64,000 bases of DNA from Paenibacillus timonensis. Its GTDB lineage: Bacteria; Bacillota; Bacilli; Paenibacillales; Paenibacillaceae. The notes beneath the pieces are model-generated. The model did no database searches. It had not been told where the DNA came from and was given only the letters and a program-made list of their open reading frames with translations. Below are positions 50,185-57,913 of this stretch, piece by piece (the stretch's first letter is position 1; each line of letters begins with the position of its first letter). The stretch covers positions 1-64,000 of the forward strand of contig NZ_WNZY01000002.1 in the NCBI RefSeq assembly GCF_009725205.1, given 5' to 3'. The translations under genes were made by a program, and so were the position numbers.

Positions 50185-50637
50185 CTACCCAAAGATCGGT
50201 GAGGATAAGAGGATGGCTGCGATAAATACAATCTGCAGCAAGCTGCGTACCCCCAACTTCGGTACGGGCTGTCCGCCGATGGTTATCCCTTGGTTTGCCG
50301 CATAAATATTGGCGGGAAACATGGCGATTAACAATAAAACCAAGCAAATGGAGGCAAGGAGAGAAAGGGAGGGAATCAGGATTCCGATAGCCCCCGCGAT
50401 TTCCAGAACCCCTGTTGCGGATACCACCCAAGCGGCGTTGGGAAAGCTGGGAGGAACCATACGGTTGAGATCCTGGCGCCTCTTTCCCCAATGAGCAGAA
50501 GCCGCAAGCAACAACATGACAACGACTGCGGCTTGCAGCGAGGAGTGCCAACTATCAAAGTAGGTCCAACCTAGCAAACCGACCGAACGGAATGTCACGA
50601 AGGACATTACTAATGCGATAAGTGGTGCTATTGGAAT
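50185..50637 (-). CDS. DoxX family membrane protein
   Basis: 150 residues if it begins at the rare codon ATT (50637), giving PIAPLIALVMSFVTFRSVGLLGW; homologues start with a similar APLIALV segment. The alternative ATG at 50607 would drop it. GGAGGG lies 3 bp before the ATT. Four hydrophobic segments; AAVVVMLLLAASAHWGKRRQDLNRMVPPSFP and GVLEIAGAIGILIPSLS are typical of DoxX-like proteins, which link to thiol-redox and sulfur stress or act as small quinone oxidoreductases. Third gene of an operon with the Vat-type acetyltransferase; 20 bp after its stop. Confidence 0.8.
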   Translation of the reverse strand: MPIAPLIALVMSFVTFRSVGLLGWTYFDSWHSSLQAAVVVMLLLAASAHWGKRRQDLNRMVPPSFPNAAWVVSATGVLEIAGAIGILIPSLSLLASICLVLLLIAMFPANIYAANQGITIGGQPVPKLGVRSLLQIVFIAAILLSSPIFG

Positions 50638-50657
50638 TTCCCTCCTTCATGTAGAGT

Positions 50658-51296
50658 TTATGGAGCGTATTTCATCTTACTTAACGTTTCGATATCCCCG
50701 CTGACGATAGCGCCGATATAGGAATTAATGATCTGAATGTCGGCATCCCACCATCGGATGTCTAGCAACGCTTGGATGACTTCAGGCGCAAAGCGTTTGC
50801 GAATTTCCTTAGCAGGATTGCCGCCGACGATCGTATAGGGGTCCACATCTTTAACGACGACGGATTCGGCGGCAATGATGGCCCCGTCGCCAATTTTTAC
50901 TCCAGGCATAATGGTCGCGTGTCTGCCGATCCAAACATCGTTGCCGACCACCGTATCCCCTTTAATCGGCAAATCCTCCAAGGTAGGAGTAAAGGCTTCC
51001 CACCCGTTTCCGAAAAGGTTAAAAGGGTACGTCGATCCATCCATTCGATGGGTTCCTCCATCCATCATAAATCGAACTTCAGGAGCGATGGAGCAAAACT
51101 TGCCGATGATCAACTTCGTTCCGATAACTTCATAGTGGTACAAGACTTGATCATCGAACGCTTCCCCGTTGGAGGCTTCATAATAAGAGTACTCGCCAGC
51201 TATAATATTCGGCTTGGTAATGGTATTTTTAATAAACTGCAGATTGGAATTTCCAGGGATCGGATATTTCACATTAGGGTTTGGGCCTGTGATCAT
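50658..51296 (-). CDS. vat: Vat-type (xenobiotic) O-acetyltransferase
   Basis: 212 residues. Left-handed beta-helix (hexapeptide) acetyltransferase closely resembling Vat enzymes that inactivate streptogramin A by acetyl-CoA-dependent acetylation. Hallmarks: [54 protein letters not shown] with catalytic His83, then hexapeptide repeats [61 protein letters not shown] is about 7 bp before the ATG. It follows the unknown gene by 21 bp and precedes doxX by 20 bp, so the three are one operon. The resistance phenotype is inferred. Confidence 0.9.
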   Translation of the reverse strand: MITGPNPNVKYPIPGNSNLQFIKNTITKPNIIAGEYSYYEASNGEAFDDQVLYHYEVIGTKLIIGKFCSIAPEVRFMMDGGTHRMDGSTYPFNLFGNGWEAFTPTLEDLPIKGDTVVGNDVWIGRHATIMPGVKIGDGAIIAAESVVVKDVDPYTIVGGNPAKEIRKRFAPEVIQALLDIRWWDADIQIINSYIGAIVSGDIETLSKMKYAP

Positions 51297-51317
51297 GATT
51301 TTCCTCCCGCAACGATT

Positions 51318-51812
51318 TCATTTGTCTTTGATGTGGCGAACTCCATGCAAAATACGATCTTTAATGCTCTCCCTCAACGTATAAAGCTTCGGAGTTTCCG
51401 GAATGTCGAATTTCAAATGGGAATGGGGAATTTCCGTTAACAAAGTCCCGAGGGGAAGCGTCCCCTTTCGATGGATAACGTTCCAGAATATTCTCGATCT
51501 GTTCTCCTCGGAGCCCCACTTTTCAAGGGAATTTCTGAAAATCAAGCATTGACCGATGACGAAATCATCTTCTTCCACAGGGGCTATAACCTCGAACCCG
51601 GTCTCCATTAAGCGATTGAACAACGGCGGCATCAGTTGGTTTAAATACAGCGCATATGCCGCATCCTCGATTTCGAGAAAAGCCTTCGTTAGCTCCTCAT
51701 GCATTGAGTCATAAATAGACTTCCATACGGTGCCGATATACCGATTCCCTTCTTCGCCAATCTCCTCGATCGACATGTCGGGGTGGAAAAGGGGCAGATC
51801 TTGCGGGTTCAT
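51318..51812 (-). CDS. Unrecognised 164-residue protein, first gene of the vat operon
   Basis: A soluble, acidic protein without signal peptide or membrane segment. Contains MSIEEIGEEGNRYIGTVWKSIYDSMHEELTKAFLEIEDAAYALYLNQLMPPLFNRLMETGFEVIAPVEEDDFVIGQCLIFRNSLEKWG and HRKGTLPLGTLLTEIPHSHLKFDIP. I see no known catalytic motif; predicted as helices around a small beta core. The strong AAGGAGGAG is 7 bp before the ATG. Being cotranscribed with vat and divergent from a MerR-type regulator suggests a role in toxin or antibiotic response, but this is inference only. Confidence 0.75.
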   Translation of the reverse strand: MNPQDLPLFHPDMSIEEIGEEGNRYIGTVWKSIYDSMHEELTKAFLEIEDAAYALYLNQLMPPLFNRLMETGFEVIAPVEEDDFVIGQCLIFRNSLEKWGSEENRSRIFWNVIHRKGTLPLGTLLTEIPHSHLKFDIPETPKLYTLRESIKDRILHGVRHIKDK

Positions 51813-51844
51813 CTACATCTCCTCCTTGTTTTGTTTAAAGCCAT

Positions 51845-51875
51845 TGTATAACATAGAAGCAAATTGAAAGGTTAA
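51845..51875 (-). promoter_or_regulatory. MerR-type promoter (19-bp spacer) of the vat operon
   Basis: On the minus strand TTAACC (complement of 51870-51875), 19-bp spacer, TATACA (complement of 51845-51850). An elongated 19-bp spacer is the signature of promoters activated by MerR-family regulators, and the tandem-MerR gene is divergent 75 bp away. An inverted TTAAGT/ACTTAA pair lies just upstream (51880-51920). Confidence 0.6.
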
Positions 51876-51950
51876 GCATAATTAAGTGCTGAAATCACTG
51901 CATGATTAACTTAAAACCTTATAAGTCTCTCAATGTTAAGGGGTGAAGCC

Positions 51951-52661
51951 GTGACTTTGCGTCCTCGAAAAACTGCGGATAAGTTTCATATCAGCGCCAG
52001 TACATTGCGGAATTATGAAGCGAAAGGGTTAATCCCTCCTTCTGCGCGTTCAGCCAATGGATATCGCATCTATACAGAGCGGCATGAAGCTTATTTGGCA
52101 TGCATCCAAGCGATGTCTGTTGCATTTGGAATGGAAGTAACCACAACCGTACTCATCCACCTGCAAAAAACCGAATGGGACATCGCACTCTGGATCGTTA
52201 GGGAAAAGGAAATCATTCTCTACGAAGAAAGAGAGAGATTAGCCGGACTCATACGCGAATTGGAGCTTTATACCGACGGGACTAAAGAATTTGACCGGGA
52301 ACAACTTTTCAATATTCATGAAGCCTCCCTTAAAACGGGAGTCCCTAAATCAACGATTCGATATTGGGAAAAGGAAGGGGTTCTTACGGTAGAACGAAAT
52401 CCCGCGAACGGATATCGCTTATACGACGGGGTGCTTCTATTCAAAATCAGGTTGATGCAGGTGTTGCAAAGCTGCGTTTATTCGGAGGAAACCGTAGCGC
52501 TTAAACGTTCGCTGAAAAGAATAAATTCCCATCAGGTCGAGGAGTTTTTAACATATGCCCATCAGATGTCCGCTCATTTAAACAAGACGCTTCTGGCTCA
52601 GGTGAAAGCACTTAGCCGGTTGTACGAGGTGATTGAAATGGAAGATCTTCGCACGGAGTGA
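51951..52661 (+). CDS. Regulator with two MerR-type HTH domains
   Basis: 236 residues. Two MerR winged-helix domains: residues about 3-70 (FHISASTLRNYEAKGLIPPSARSANGYRIYTERH) and about 117-185 (HEASLKTGVPKSTIRYWEKEGVLTVERNPANGYRLYDG). The middle and C-terminus are helical with no recognised ligand domain. Most MerR proteins have one HTH, a dimer coiled coil and an effector domain; a two-HTH layout is unusual. The start is GTG 51951 with AAGGGGTGA 6 bp upstream; ATG 51933 has no ribosome binding site. Divergent from the vat operon, which it probably activates. Confidence 0.82.
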   Translation: MTLRPRKTADKFHISASTLRNYEAKGLIPPSARSANGYRIYTERHEAYLACIQAMSVAFGMEVTTTVLIHLQKTEWDIALWIVREKEIILYEERERLAGLIRELELYTDGTKEFDREQLFNIHEASLKTGVPKSTIRYWEKEGVLTVERNPANGYRLYDGVLLFKIRLMQVLQSCVYSEETVALKRSLKRINSHQVEEFLTYAHQMSAHLNKTLLAQVKALSRLYEVIEMEDLRTE

Positions 52662-52676
52662 GGAAGTCAGATACAA

Positions 52677-52727
52677 AAACGCCCCAGGAAAACCTGAATG
52701 GAGATCAGGATCCGAGGCGTCTTTTGA
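52677..52727 (+). terminator. Weak hairpin after the tandem-MerR gene
   Basis: ACGCC...GGCGT outer arms with an imperfect interior, then CTTTTG. Confidence 0.45.
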
Positions 52728-52742
52728 CACGTGGTATAAATA

Positions 52743-52766
52743 AAAAACAGCTCCAAATGAGCTGTT
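52743..52766 (-). terminator. Terminator of tRNA-Ala
   Basis: On the minus strand AACAGCTC / GAGCTGTT hairpin followed by TTTTTA, 13 bp after the tRNA 3' end. Confidence 0.88.
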
Positions 52767-52778
52767 AGACTTTATGTA

Positions 52779-52854
52779 TGGTGGAGCCTAGGGGGATCGA
52801 ACCCCTGACCTCATCGCTGCCAGCGATGCGCTCTCCCAGCTGAGCTAAGGCCCC
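52779..52854 (-). tRNA. tRNA-Ala (anticodon GGC)
   Basis: 76 nt, CCA encoded. On the minus strand it begins GGGGCCTTAGCTCAG; D arm, the anticodon loop CTGGCAG with GGC read as Ala (codon GCC), T arm GGTTCGATCC and acceptor pairing GGGGCCT/AGGCTCC (one wobble) are all present. Its terminator follows directly. No other tRNA lies nearby and no integrase suggests it is an attachment site. Confidence 0.96.
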
Positions 52855-52928
52855 GTGAGCGACTATTTCATTTTATTAAAATGCGGCCGGGCTGTCAATA
52901 TCCCATTGCAAAAAAATGCGGCCCCCCA

Positions 52929-52957
52929 ATTTCCGGCAACTGAGGGTTGCCGGAAAG
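52929..52957 (-). terminator. Terminator after the DUF2642-like gene
   Basis: TTTCCGGCAAC / GTTGCCGGAAA stem; on the minus strand followed within 20 bp by a T7 run. Confidence 0.6.
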
Positions 52958-52980
52958 GGAACCCGGCATAACACGATCGC

Positions 52981-53289
52981 TTACACCTTCATCGCCGTGA
53001 TTTTTGCGGTCGGTGCGATAACTTGTCGCCCCGATTCATCGATCAACTCCAATGCATCTGGGCGAACCGCGACAAGTGTGCCGTTAATATCGGATCCGGC
53101 CGTCTCGATCGTGATGCGAAGACCAATCGAGGATTCAATCTGCTGGCGGGTATCGGAATCCGGAAAGGAGGCAGCCTCGAGCGCTTGCTCCAGATGCTCC
53201 ACCCGGCTGGCCAGCAGCTCAAGCTCGGCTTGCTGCAGACGAATTCGCCTTCGCAGCGGTTCGTGCAGCAGAAAACGCAGGATCGTCAA
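52981..53289 (-). CDS. Small protein with N-terminal helix and DUF2642-like domain
   Basis: 102 residues. A basic amphipathic helical N-terminal half (LLHEPLRRRIRLQQAELELLASRVEHLEQALEAA) predicts a short coiled coil. The C-terminal half (GLRITIETAGSDINGTLVAVRPDALELIDESGRQVIAPTAKITAMKV) resembles the small beta-barrel DUF2642/YuzF-type repeats of Bacillales, often sporulation-linked. The reading is family-level similarity only; function unknown. GAGGTG is about 7 bp before the start on the minus strand. It is monocistronic and convergent with the tRNA operon direction. Confidence 0.62.
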   Translation of the reverse strand: MTILRFLLHEPLRRRIRLQQAELELLASRVEHLEQALEAASFPDSDTRQQIESSIGLRITIETAGSDINGTLVAVRPDALELIDESGRQVIAPTAKITAMKV

Positions 53290-53453
53290 TCCATTTCACC
53301 TCTTTTCAATCAGACTTCATCTCTAGTCAAAGAGACAATATATCATATGAAAATAGTTTGATAGAGTTCGGGTGGGGCTTACTTTCCGGCGGGTATCCTT
53401 TATGTTATGCTGAAAATAGATACTGAAAAGTTACGTGAGGAGAGGATTCATCC

Positions 53454-53741
53454 ATGATCAAACATATCGTCTTGTTCAAACTGAAAGATGCGTCGCCGGA
53501 GAGTGTTGGACGTACGGTTGAGGTGCTGCGTGGCTTGCAGGGCAAAGTGGAGCAACTGAGAAGCCTGGAGGTGGGCACGGATGTGATCCGTTCCCCTCGT
53601 TCTTATGACATTGCGTTAATTGCAACCTTTGACTCGCTCGCTGATTTGGACGGTTACCAGGTTCATCCGGAGCATAAAAAAGTCATTGAGCACATGAACG
53701 AGGTACGTGAAAGCCAGGTTGCGGTCGATTTCGAATTCTAG
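53454..53741 (+). CDS. Dabb (stress-responsive A/B barrel) family protein
   Basis: 95 residues, a ferredoxin-like dimeric alpha/beta barrel. Starts MIKHIVLFKLKD and contains VGTDVIRSPRSYDIALIATFDSLADLDGYQVHPEHKKVIEHM, the Dabb hallmark with conserved His and Tyr. Members include stress-responsive proteins and some cyclases; role here unknown. GTGAGGAGAGG is about 9 bp before the ATG. The HepT-like gene follows after 24 bp and is likely cotranscribed. Confidence 0.88.
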   Translation: MIKHIVLFKLKDASPESVGRTVEVLRGLQGKVEQLRSLEVGTDVIRSPRSYDIALIATFDSLADLDGYQVHPEHKKVIEHMNEVRESQVAVDFEF

Positions 53742-53765
53742 GTTAGGCCGGAGGAGGGAATACCC

Positions 53766-54185
53766 GTGTATTATGTAAACCGGGAACAAATCGAACGCAG
53801 GCTGGAGCTGCTACCGGAATTGCTGCAGGCGTTACATGAATCCGCGTTGTCCGCGTCGACCTTGTTGGGGCGGTATGCCGAAGAACGAGCGCTGCATTTA
53901 GCCATCGAGATCGTAACGGATGTGGGCAGCTATTTGATCGACGGCTTCATCATGCGCGATGCGAGCAGTTATGAAGATATCGTAGACATCCTGCTGGACG
54001 AGAAAGTGATAGATGCCACGCTGCATGCCACGCTGATTGAGTTGGTTCGTCTGCGGAAACCGCTAGTGCAGGATTATTTCGCTTGGGACCGGCAGGAGGT
54101 GATCGGGTTGAGGGAGCGACTGCCCGACGTCTTGCAGGATTTCTCGGCAAAAGTGCTGAAGTACCTTGATCAGGAAGGTGTTTGA
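53766..54185 (+). CDS. HepT-like (DUF86) protein without the catalytic His
   Basis: 139 residues, all helical, of the HepT/DUF86 family (YutE-like). HepT toxins pair with MntA antitoxins and use an R-x4-H-x-Y motif. Here the corresponding segment is RKPLVQDY: Arg97, then Gln102 where His is expected, then Tyr104. The N-terminal helices (EERALHLAIEIVTDVGSYLIDGF) match the dimer core. No MntA nucleotidyltransferase gene is adjacent. The start is GTG 53766 with GGAGGAGG 10 bp upstream. Likely not an active RNase toxin. Confidence 0.85.
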   Translation: MYYVNREQIERRLELLPELLQALHESALSASTLLGRYAEERALHLAIEIVTDVGSYLIDGFIMRDASSYEDIVDILLDEKVIDATLHATLIELVRLRKPLVQDYFAWDRQEVIGLRERLPDVLQDFSAKVLKYLDQEGV

Positions 54186-54305
54186 TCCGGTCTGGACAAG
54201 CCCAAAAATAATTCTATACAGGTGTGACCAGACGGGCCGTCGCTGCTTATAATGCATTATCGATATAGGCATTCGCGGAGAGATGCCGAAAAGGAGAGAT
54301 GAGTC

Positions 54306-54740
54306 GTGAGCAAAGGAAATAAGGGTTGGTTATGGGGTGCTGCCATCGGTACGGTTGCCGGTGCGGTAACGGCGCTGCTGTTTGCTCCCAAAGCCGGGAA
54401 AGAACTACGCAAGGATATTGCCGACGGTGCTCGTCAGGTTGGCGAGAAGACACAAGAGGTTGCCGGTAAGGTGTCGGAGCAGAGCACCGTTCTAGTAGGT
54501 AAGGTGAAGGAAGCGGCGGGAGGCTTGATCAGCGAAATTCAAAGCCGTCTGCCTGCGAAGGATGCAGAGGAAGAGAATATGGCTCAAGTCTCTGAATTTG
54601 CAGCGGATGAGGAGTCCGTGGCCGATGAGGAGACGGTGGTCCTCGGCGTTGTAGCGGGGGAAGAAACGACTGAAGCCGACGTGCTGGAAGTCGCAACTTC
54701 AGAAGCGGCAGCAACCAGCGAAAGCGAAGAAGACAAATAA
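54306..54740 (+). CDS. YtxH domain-containing protein
   Basis: 144 residues. The YtxH motif, a glycine-rich membrane segment then a basic PKAGKELR helix, is at the N-terminus (GWLWGAAIGTVAGAVTALLFAPKAGKELRKDI). After this come an Ala/Lys-rich amphipathic helix and an acidic disordered tail (from about 85; EENMAQVSEF...EEDK). Function unknown; family members are often stress or stationary-phase proteins. GTG start 54306 with AAGGAG about 9 bp upstream. Own terminator downstream. Confidence 0.85.
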   Translation: MSKGNKGWLWGAAIGTVAGAVTALLFAPKAGKELRKDIADGARQVGEKTQEVAGKVSEQSTVLVGKVKEAAGGLISEIQSRLPAKDAEEENMAQVSEFAADEESVADEETVVLGVVAGEETTEADVLEVATSEAAATSESEEDK

Positions 54741-54762
54741 CTCGTACGTACACGATCACCCG

Positions 54763-54793
54763 AAAAAGGCCCGCTACCGGGTCTTTTTCCCTT
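54763..54793 (+). terminator. Terminator after the YtxH gene
   Basis: AAAAAGGCCCG / CGGGTCTTTTT hairpin (one G-T pair) followed by CCCTTTTTT. Confidence 0.88.
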
Positions 54794-54916
54794 TTTTGCC
54801 ATCATAGTAGGTTTTCTTGTTCCACACTGCAAATTGAGTTAAGATTTAGGTACCCTTTGCAGAACGGAGTCATAAATTAACGAGAGGGAATTAAACTAAA
54901 ACATGAAGGATGCGGT

Positions 54917-55735
54917 ATGTTCGTGCAGCAAGCCATCGCTATACTAGACTCGGGAGTGGGAGGCCTCACCGTCTGCAAGGAAGTCATGAGACAGCTTCCC
55001 AGAGAAAAGATCATTTACTTCGGAGATACGGCCCGAGCTCCCTACGGTCCTAGATCGCCTGAAGAAGTCCGCTTGTTTACCGAGCAAATCGTCGATTATT
55101 TGATTCAATTTCAACCTAAATTGATCGTAATCGCCTGTAATACGGCAACGGCGGCCGCGCTCGATTTCATTAAAGCGAAAGTGGATATCCCCGTGATCGG
55201 CGTGATCCACCCCGGGGCAAGAGCAGCCATCAGCGCCACCCAAACCGGTAAAATCGGTGTGATCGGAACATTGGGGACGATCCGAAGCGGGGCGTATACC
55301 GCTGCATTGCGAGAGCTTAATCCGCAAACCGAAATCATCAGTGAGGCTTGTCCCGAGTTTGTTCCCCTAGTTGAGCACGGGTTATATGAAACGAAAGAAG
55401 CGCTGCAAGTGGTACAGCAGTCGCTCCGGGGAATGAAGGAACACCCTATCGATTGTCTAATCCTTGGCTGTACTCATTATCCTTTTCTAAAAGATCCCAT
55501 TCAACAGGTGATGGGGAATAAAGTGAAGTTAATCAGTTCAGCGGATGAAACCGCAAGGGAGATCAGTACCGTGCTACATCAGCGCGGTTGTTTGGCTCGA
55601 GGCAACCGAGTTCCCGTACACCAGTTCTTCTGTAGCGGGGATGCGGAATTGTTTCGTAAGATCGCCCGCCAGTGGCTGGGCGAGCAAATCGAGCTGACAC
55701 CGGTCGTATGGCAGGTGTCCAGCCCGGCGGGGTAA
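54917..55735 (+). CDS. racE: Glutamate racemase
   Basis: 272 residues. Makes D-glutamate for peptidoglycan. Catalytic Cys74 (VIACNTATAAA) and Cys185 (LILGCTHYPFL), plus DSGVGGLTV and GDTARAPYG, are visible. A cytoplasmic cofactor-independent racemase. The ribosome binding site is GAAGGA about 7 bp before ATG 54917. Single gene with a bidirectional terminator shared with the convergent diacylglycerol kinase gene. Confidence 0.95.
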   Translation: MFVQQAIAILDSGVGGLTVCKEVMRQLPREKIIYFGDTARAPYGPRSPEEVRLFTEQIVDYLIQFQPKLIVIACNTATAAALDFIKAKVDIPVIGVIHPGARAAISATQTGKIGVIGTLGTIRSGAYTAALRELNPQTEIISEACPEFVPLVEHGLYETKEALQVVQQSLRGMKEHPIDCLILGCTHYPFLKDPIQQVMGNKVKLISSADETAREISTVLHQRGCLARGNRVPVHQFFCSGDAELFRKIARQWLGEQIELTPVVWQVSSPAG

Positions 55736-55740
55736 GCCAT

Positions 55741-55787
55741 AAAAAAACCTTTGGCGGGTGGTCTTTTGCCCCGTCCAAAGGTTTTTT
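55741..55787. terminator. Bidirectional terminator after racE
   Basis: AAAAACCTTTGG / CCAAAGGTTTTT arms between convergent genes, T-runs on both sides. Confidence 0.93.
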
Positions 55788-55806
55788 TGACCACGGACCG
55801 GCCGTA

Positions 55807-56718
55807 TTAGCTCATTTCCGGCACAGGCCGCAGAATTTGAATGGCACCCGGATCCGCCGATGCGTTAAGCGGCGTGGCGGCAACATCTTCACCGTCCCCC
55901 AGGGCTAGGCGCGGGATCGGGCTGGACACCGTAATGTTCCGGCCTCTCAGCATCGTGACGAACGAAAACTTGGTATGAGCACCGAATAATACGGTGGGAA
56001 ACAATAGCAGCAGTTTCAATTTCGAGCAATCATGCACGATACAGAGATCGAGAACGCCGTCATTCGGCTTGGCGTCAGGACAGATGGACAGTCCGCCGCC
56101 ATAGCTGTCCACATTGTTGACGGCCGTCAGCCAGGCTGACTCAAAATGATAAGCAATCCCATCACAGTCAATATTCAATGGACCCGGACGGAAAGTGAGA
56201 AGGGTATGAAAGATGCCGATAATATATGCCAGTCTGCCGAGTCCAAGGGCATTGCATATTTTCTTGTAGCGGCTCTGGTTCACGTTCCGGGCCACCTCGG
56301 CGTCGAAGCCCACGGCTAGTGCGGTTAAGGTGCTGCGATCCTCGACGGTAATCAAATCGGCTGTAACCGATCGTCCGCTTAGCATCACCTCGAGCGCGGC
56401 ACGCGGACGACGCGGGATCCCAAATCCACGGGCGGTATCATTGCCCGAGCCAGCCGAGAATACGGCTAACGGTACACCGGAGTGTCGCAGCGAAGGCAGC
56501 AGGCTATGGATCGTGCCATCACCGCCAACGACGCCCACCGCTTTCCAAGTCTCCTGGCCGGACAATCGGCCCCGAAGAAATGTATGCGCTTGCTCGCGGC
56601 TGTCCGTAAAGGCATGCTCGTAAGGGATCCCCCGTCGGCGCAGCAGTTTACTGATTTTGTTCCAAACTCGGCGGCCTTCGCCATTGCCTGCATTTGGATT
56701 CACGATAAACAAATACAT
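55807..56718 (-). CDS. Diacylglycerol/lipid kinase family protein
   Basis: 303 residues. Catalytic domain with the ATP-binding VNPNAGNGEGRR and GGDGTIHSLL, and FSAGSGNDTARGFG, typical of the YegS/BmrU/DgkB diacylglycerol kinase family. Phosphorylates diacylglycerol or another lipid at the membrane; exact substrate not deducible. A C-terminal beta-sandwich completes it. GGGGAG is about 7 bp before the ATG on the minus strand. Confidence 0.92.
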   Translation of the reverse strand: MYLFIVNPNAGNGEGRRVWNKISKLLRRRGIPYEHAFTDSREQAHTFLRGRLSGQETWKAVGVVGGDGTIHSLLPSLRHSGVPLAVFSAGSGNDTARGFGIPRRPRAALEVMLSGRSVTADLITVEDRSTLTALAVGFDAEVARNVNQSRYKKICNALGLGRLAYIIGIFHTLLTFRPGPLNIDCDGIAYHFESAWLTAVNNVDSYGGGLSICPDAKPNDGVLDLCIVHDCSKLKLLLLFPTVLFGAHTKFSFVTMLRGRNITVSSPIPRLALGDGEDVAATPLNASADPGAIQILRPVPEMS

Positions 56719-56839
56719 GATGACTCCCCTATCTATGTTGGAAGCGCCATAGCGGCGTAATTTCAGTCTACTGAAGTTTTGAATAAATGAAAATCAAAAT
56801 TTTTGTAAACCTCTTGGATGGACGAAAGGAGTGTAGGCC

Positions 56840-57463
56840 ATGCAACTGATCGCCATGATCACCATGCTGATCGACCATGTCGGGCTGCTGTTTTTTCCCG
56901 GAGAAGTGCTGTGGCGTATTATCGGGCGGATTGCCTTTCCAATCTATGCCTATGCGCTTGTCCAGGGTCATGTGCATACCTCCAATTACCGGAAATACGC
57001 ACTTCGTTTGTTTCTGCTCGCTGTCTTATCGCAAATTCCTTATCAATTGGCTTTCGATACGAACGGGTTAAACGTTGTGGCCACCTTGTTTGTCTCCTCC
57101 TTGGTTATACGTATGCTTGATGCAGCCAAACCGGGACCGCTATCCGCAGTGATCATAGCCGGCGTCTGCGTAATGATGGAAGTGCTTCCGTTTGATTACG
57201 GAGCGTATGGGCTGCTGTTAGTCCTGATTTTCAAATATGCCGAACAGGGTAAAGCAGTGACGATGCACCTGCTTTTGAACCTTGTCTACTTGTTCGCCTA
57301 TGGATGGGTGATTCAATTGGCCAGCATTCTGCCAACGATCGTGATTGCATATGGGCCGGGATTGTGGCGAAAACTCGAAACCTGGCGGCTTCCCCGATGG
57401 GTATGGAGGGCTTTCTATCCTGCGCATTTGGTGGTATTGGCTTTGCTTGTGTACCTGTTGTAA
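56840..57463 (+). CDS. TraX family membrane protein
   Basis: 207 residues with about seven membrane segments. Opens MQLIAMITMLIDHVGLLFFPGEVLWRIIGRIAFPIYAYAL, the TraX hallmark. In F plasmid TraX N-acetylates pilin; chromosomal homologues in Firmicutes have unknown roles, probably as acyltransferases of surface structures. AAAGGAG is about 9 bp before the ATG. A terminator follows. Confidence 0.9.
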   Translation: MQLIAMITMLIDHVGLLFFPGEVLWRIIGRIAFPIYAYALVQGHVHTSNYRKYALRLFLLAVLSQIPYQLAFDTNGLNVVATLFVSSLVIRMLDAAKPGPLSAVIIAGVCVMMEVLPFDYGAYGLLLVLIFKYAEQGKAVTMHLLLNLVYLFAYGWVIQLASILPTIVIAYGPGLWRKLETWRLPRWVWRAFYPAHLVVLALLVYLL

Positions 57464-57491
57464 CCGTTGGAGCCAGGGAATACGAAAGAAG

Positions 57492-57517
57492 GATCCGGGG
57501 ATAACCCGGATTTTTTT
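57492..57517 (+). terminator. Terminator after the TraX gene
   Basis: ATCCGGGG-AT-AACCCGGAT stem followed by T7. Confidence 0.9.
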
Positions 57518-57591
57518 GTGCCATGAAACATGTTAAAATAGGGTATCTTAAGGGGATAGAAATGACTAGCTGATGACAGGGAGGGATGGAG

Positions 57592-57831
57592 ATGAAATGG
57601 AAAAGCTGGTGGTCGCTTCGTCATTGGTCCCATATTTTTCGTCGGACTCTCCCGCTGTTGACTTCGGGTGAAATACCGTTTACCGACAAGTTGTTGTTGG
57701 TCGTACCGGCACTGCTCTATTGGGTTCTGCCGGATGTGCTTCCGTGGATTCCCATCGACGACATGGCCGTGACGATGCTGTTGATGGATTGGTTCGTCAC
57801 CCGGGCGGAGCGTAAAATCCCAAAGGCTTAG
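57592..57831 (+). CDS. DUF1232 (YkvA-like) small membrane protein
   Basis: 79 residues. Central segment GEIPFTDKLLLVVPALLYWVLPDVLPWIPIDDMAVTMLL matches the DUF1232 domain (hydrophobic, with PD and PIDD), flanked by basic ends. Membrane-associated; function unknown. The start ATG 57592 is 6 bp after GGGAGGG; ATG 57586 directly abuts that site. Single gene. Confidence 0.82.
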   Translation: MKWKSWWSLRHWSHIFRRTLPLLTSGEIPFTDKLLLVVPALLYWVLPDVLPWIPIDDMAVTMLLMDWFVTRAERKIPKA

Positions 57832-57913
57832 CGTTTGGCCTTGCTTGTTGGGCGGCGTTTCTTTACAATAGGAATGTTAGAGGAAGATATTTTTGTGCGA
57901 TAGGAGAGATCAT

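Noticed and set aside
52779-52854. tRNA-Ala as an integration site
   Set aside because: No integrase, no repeated 3' end of the tRNA and no mobile genes nearby.
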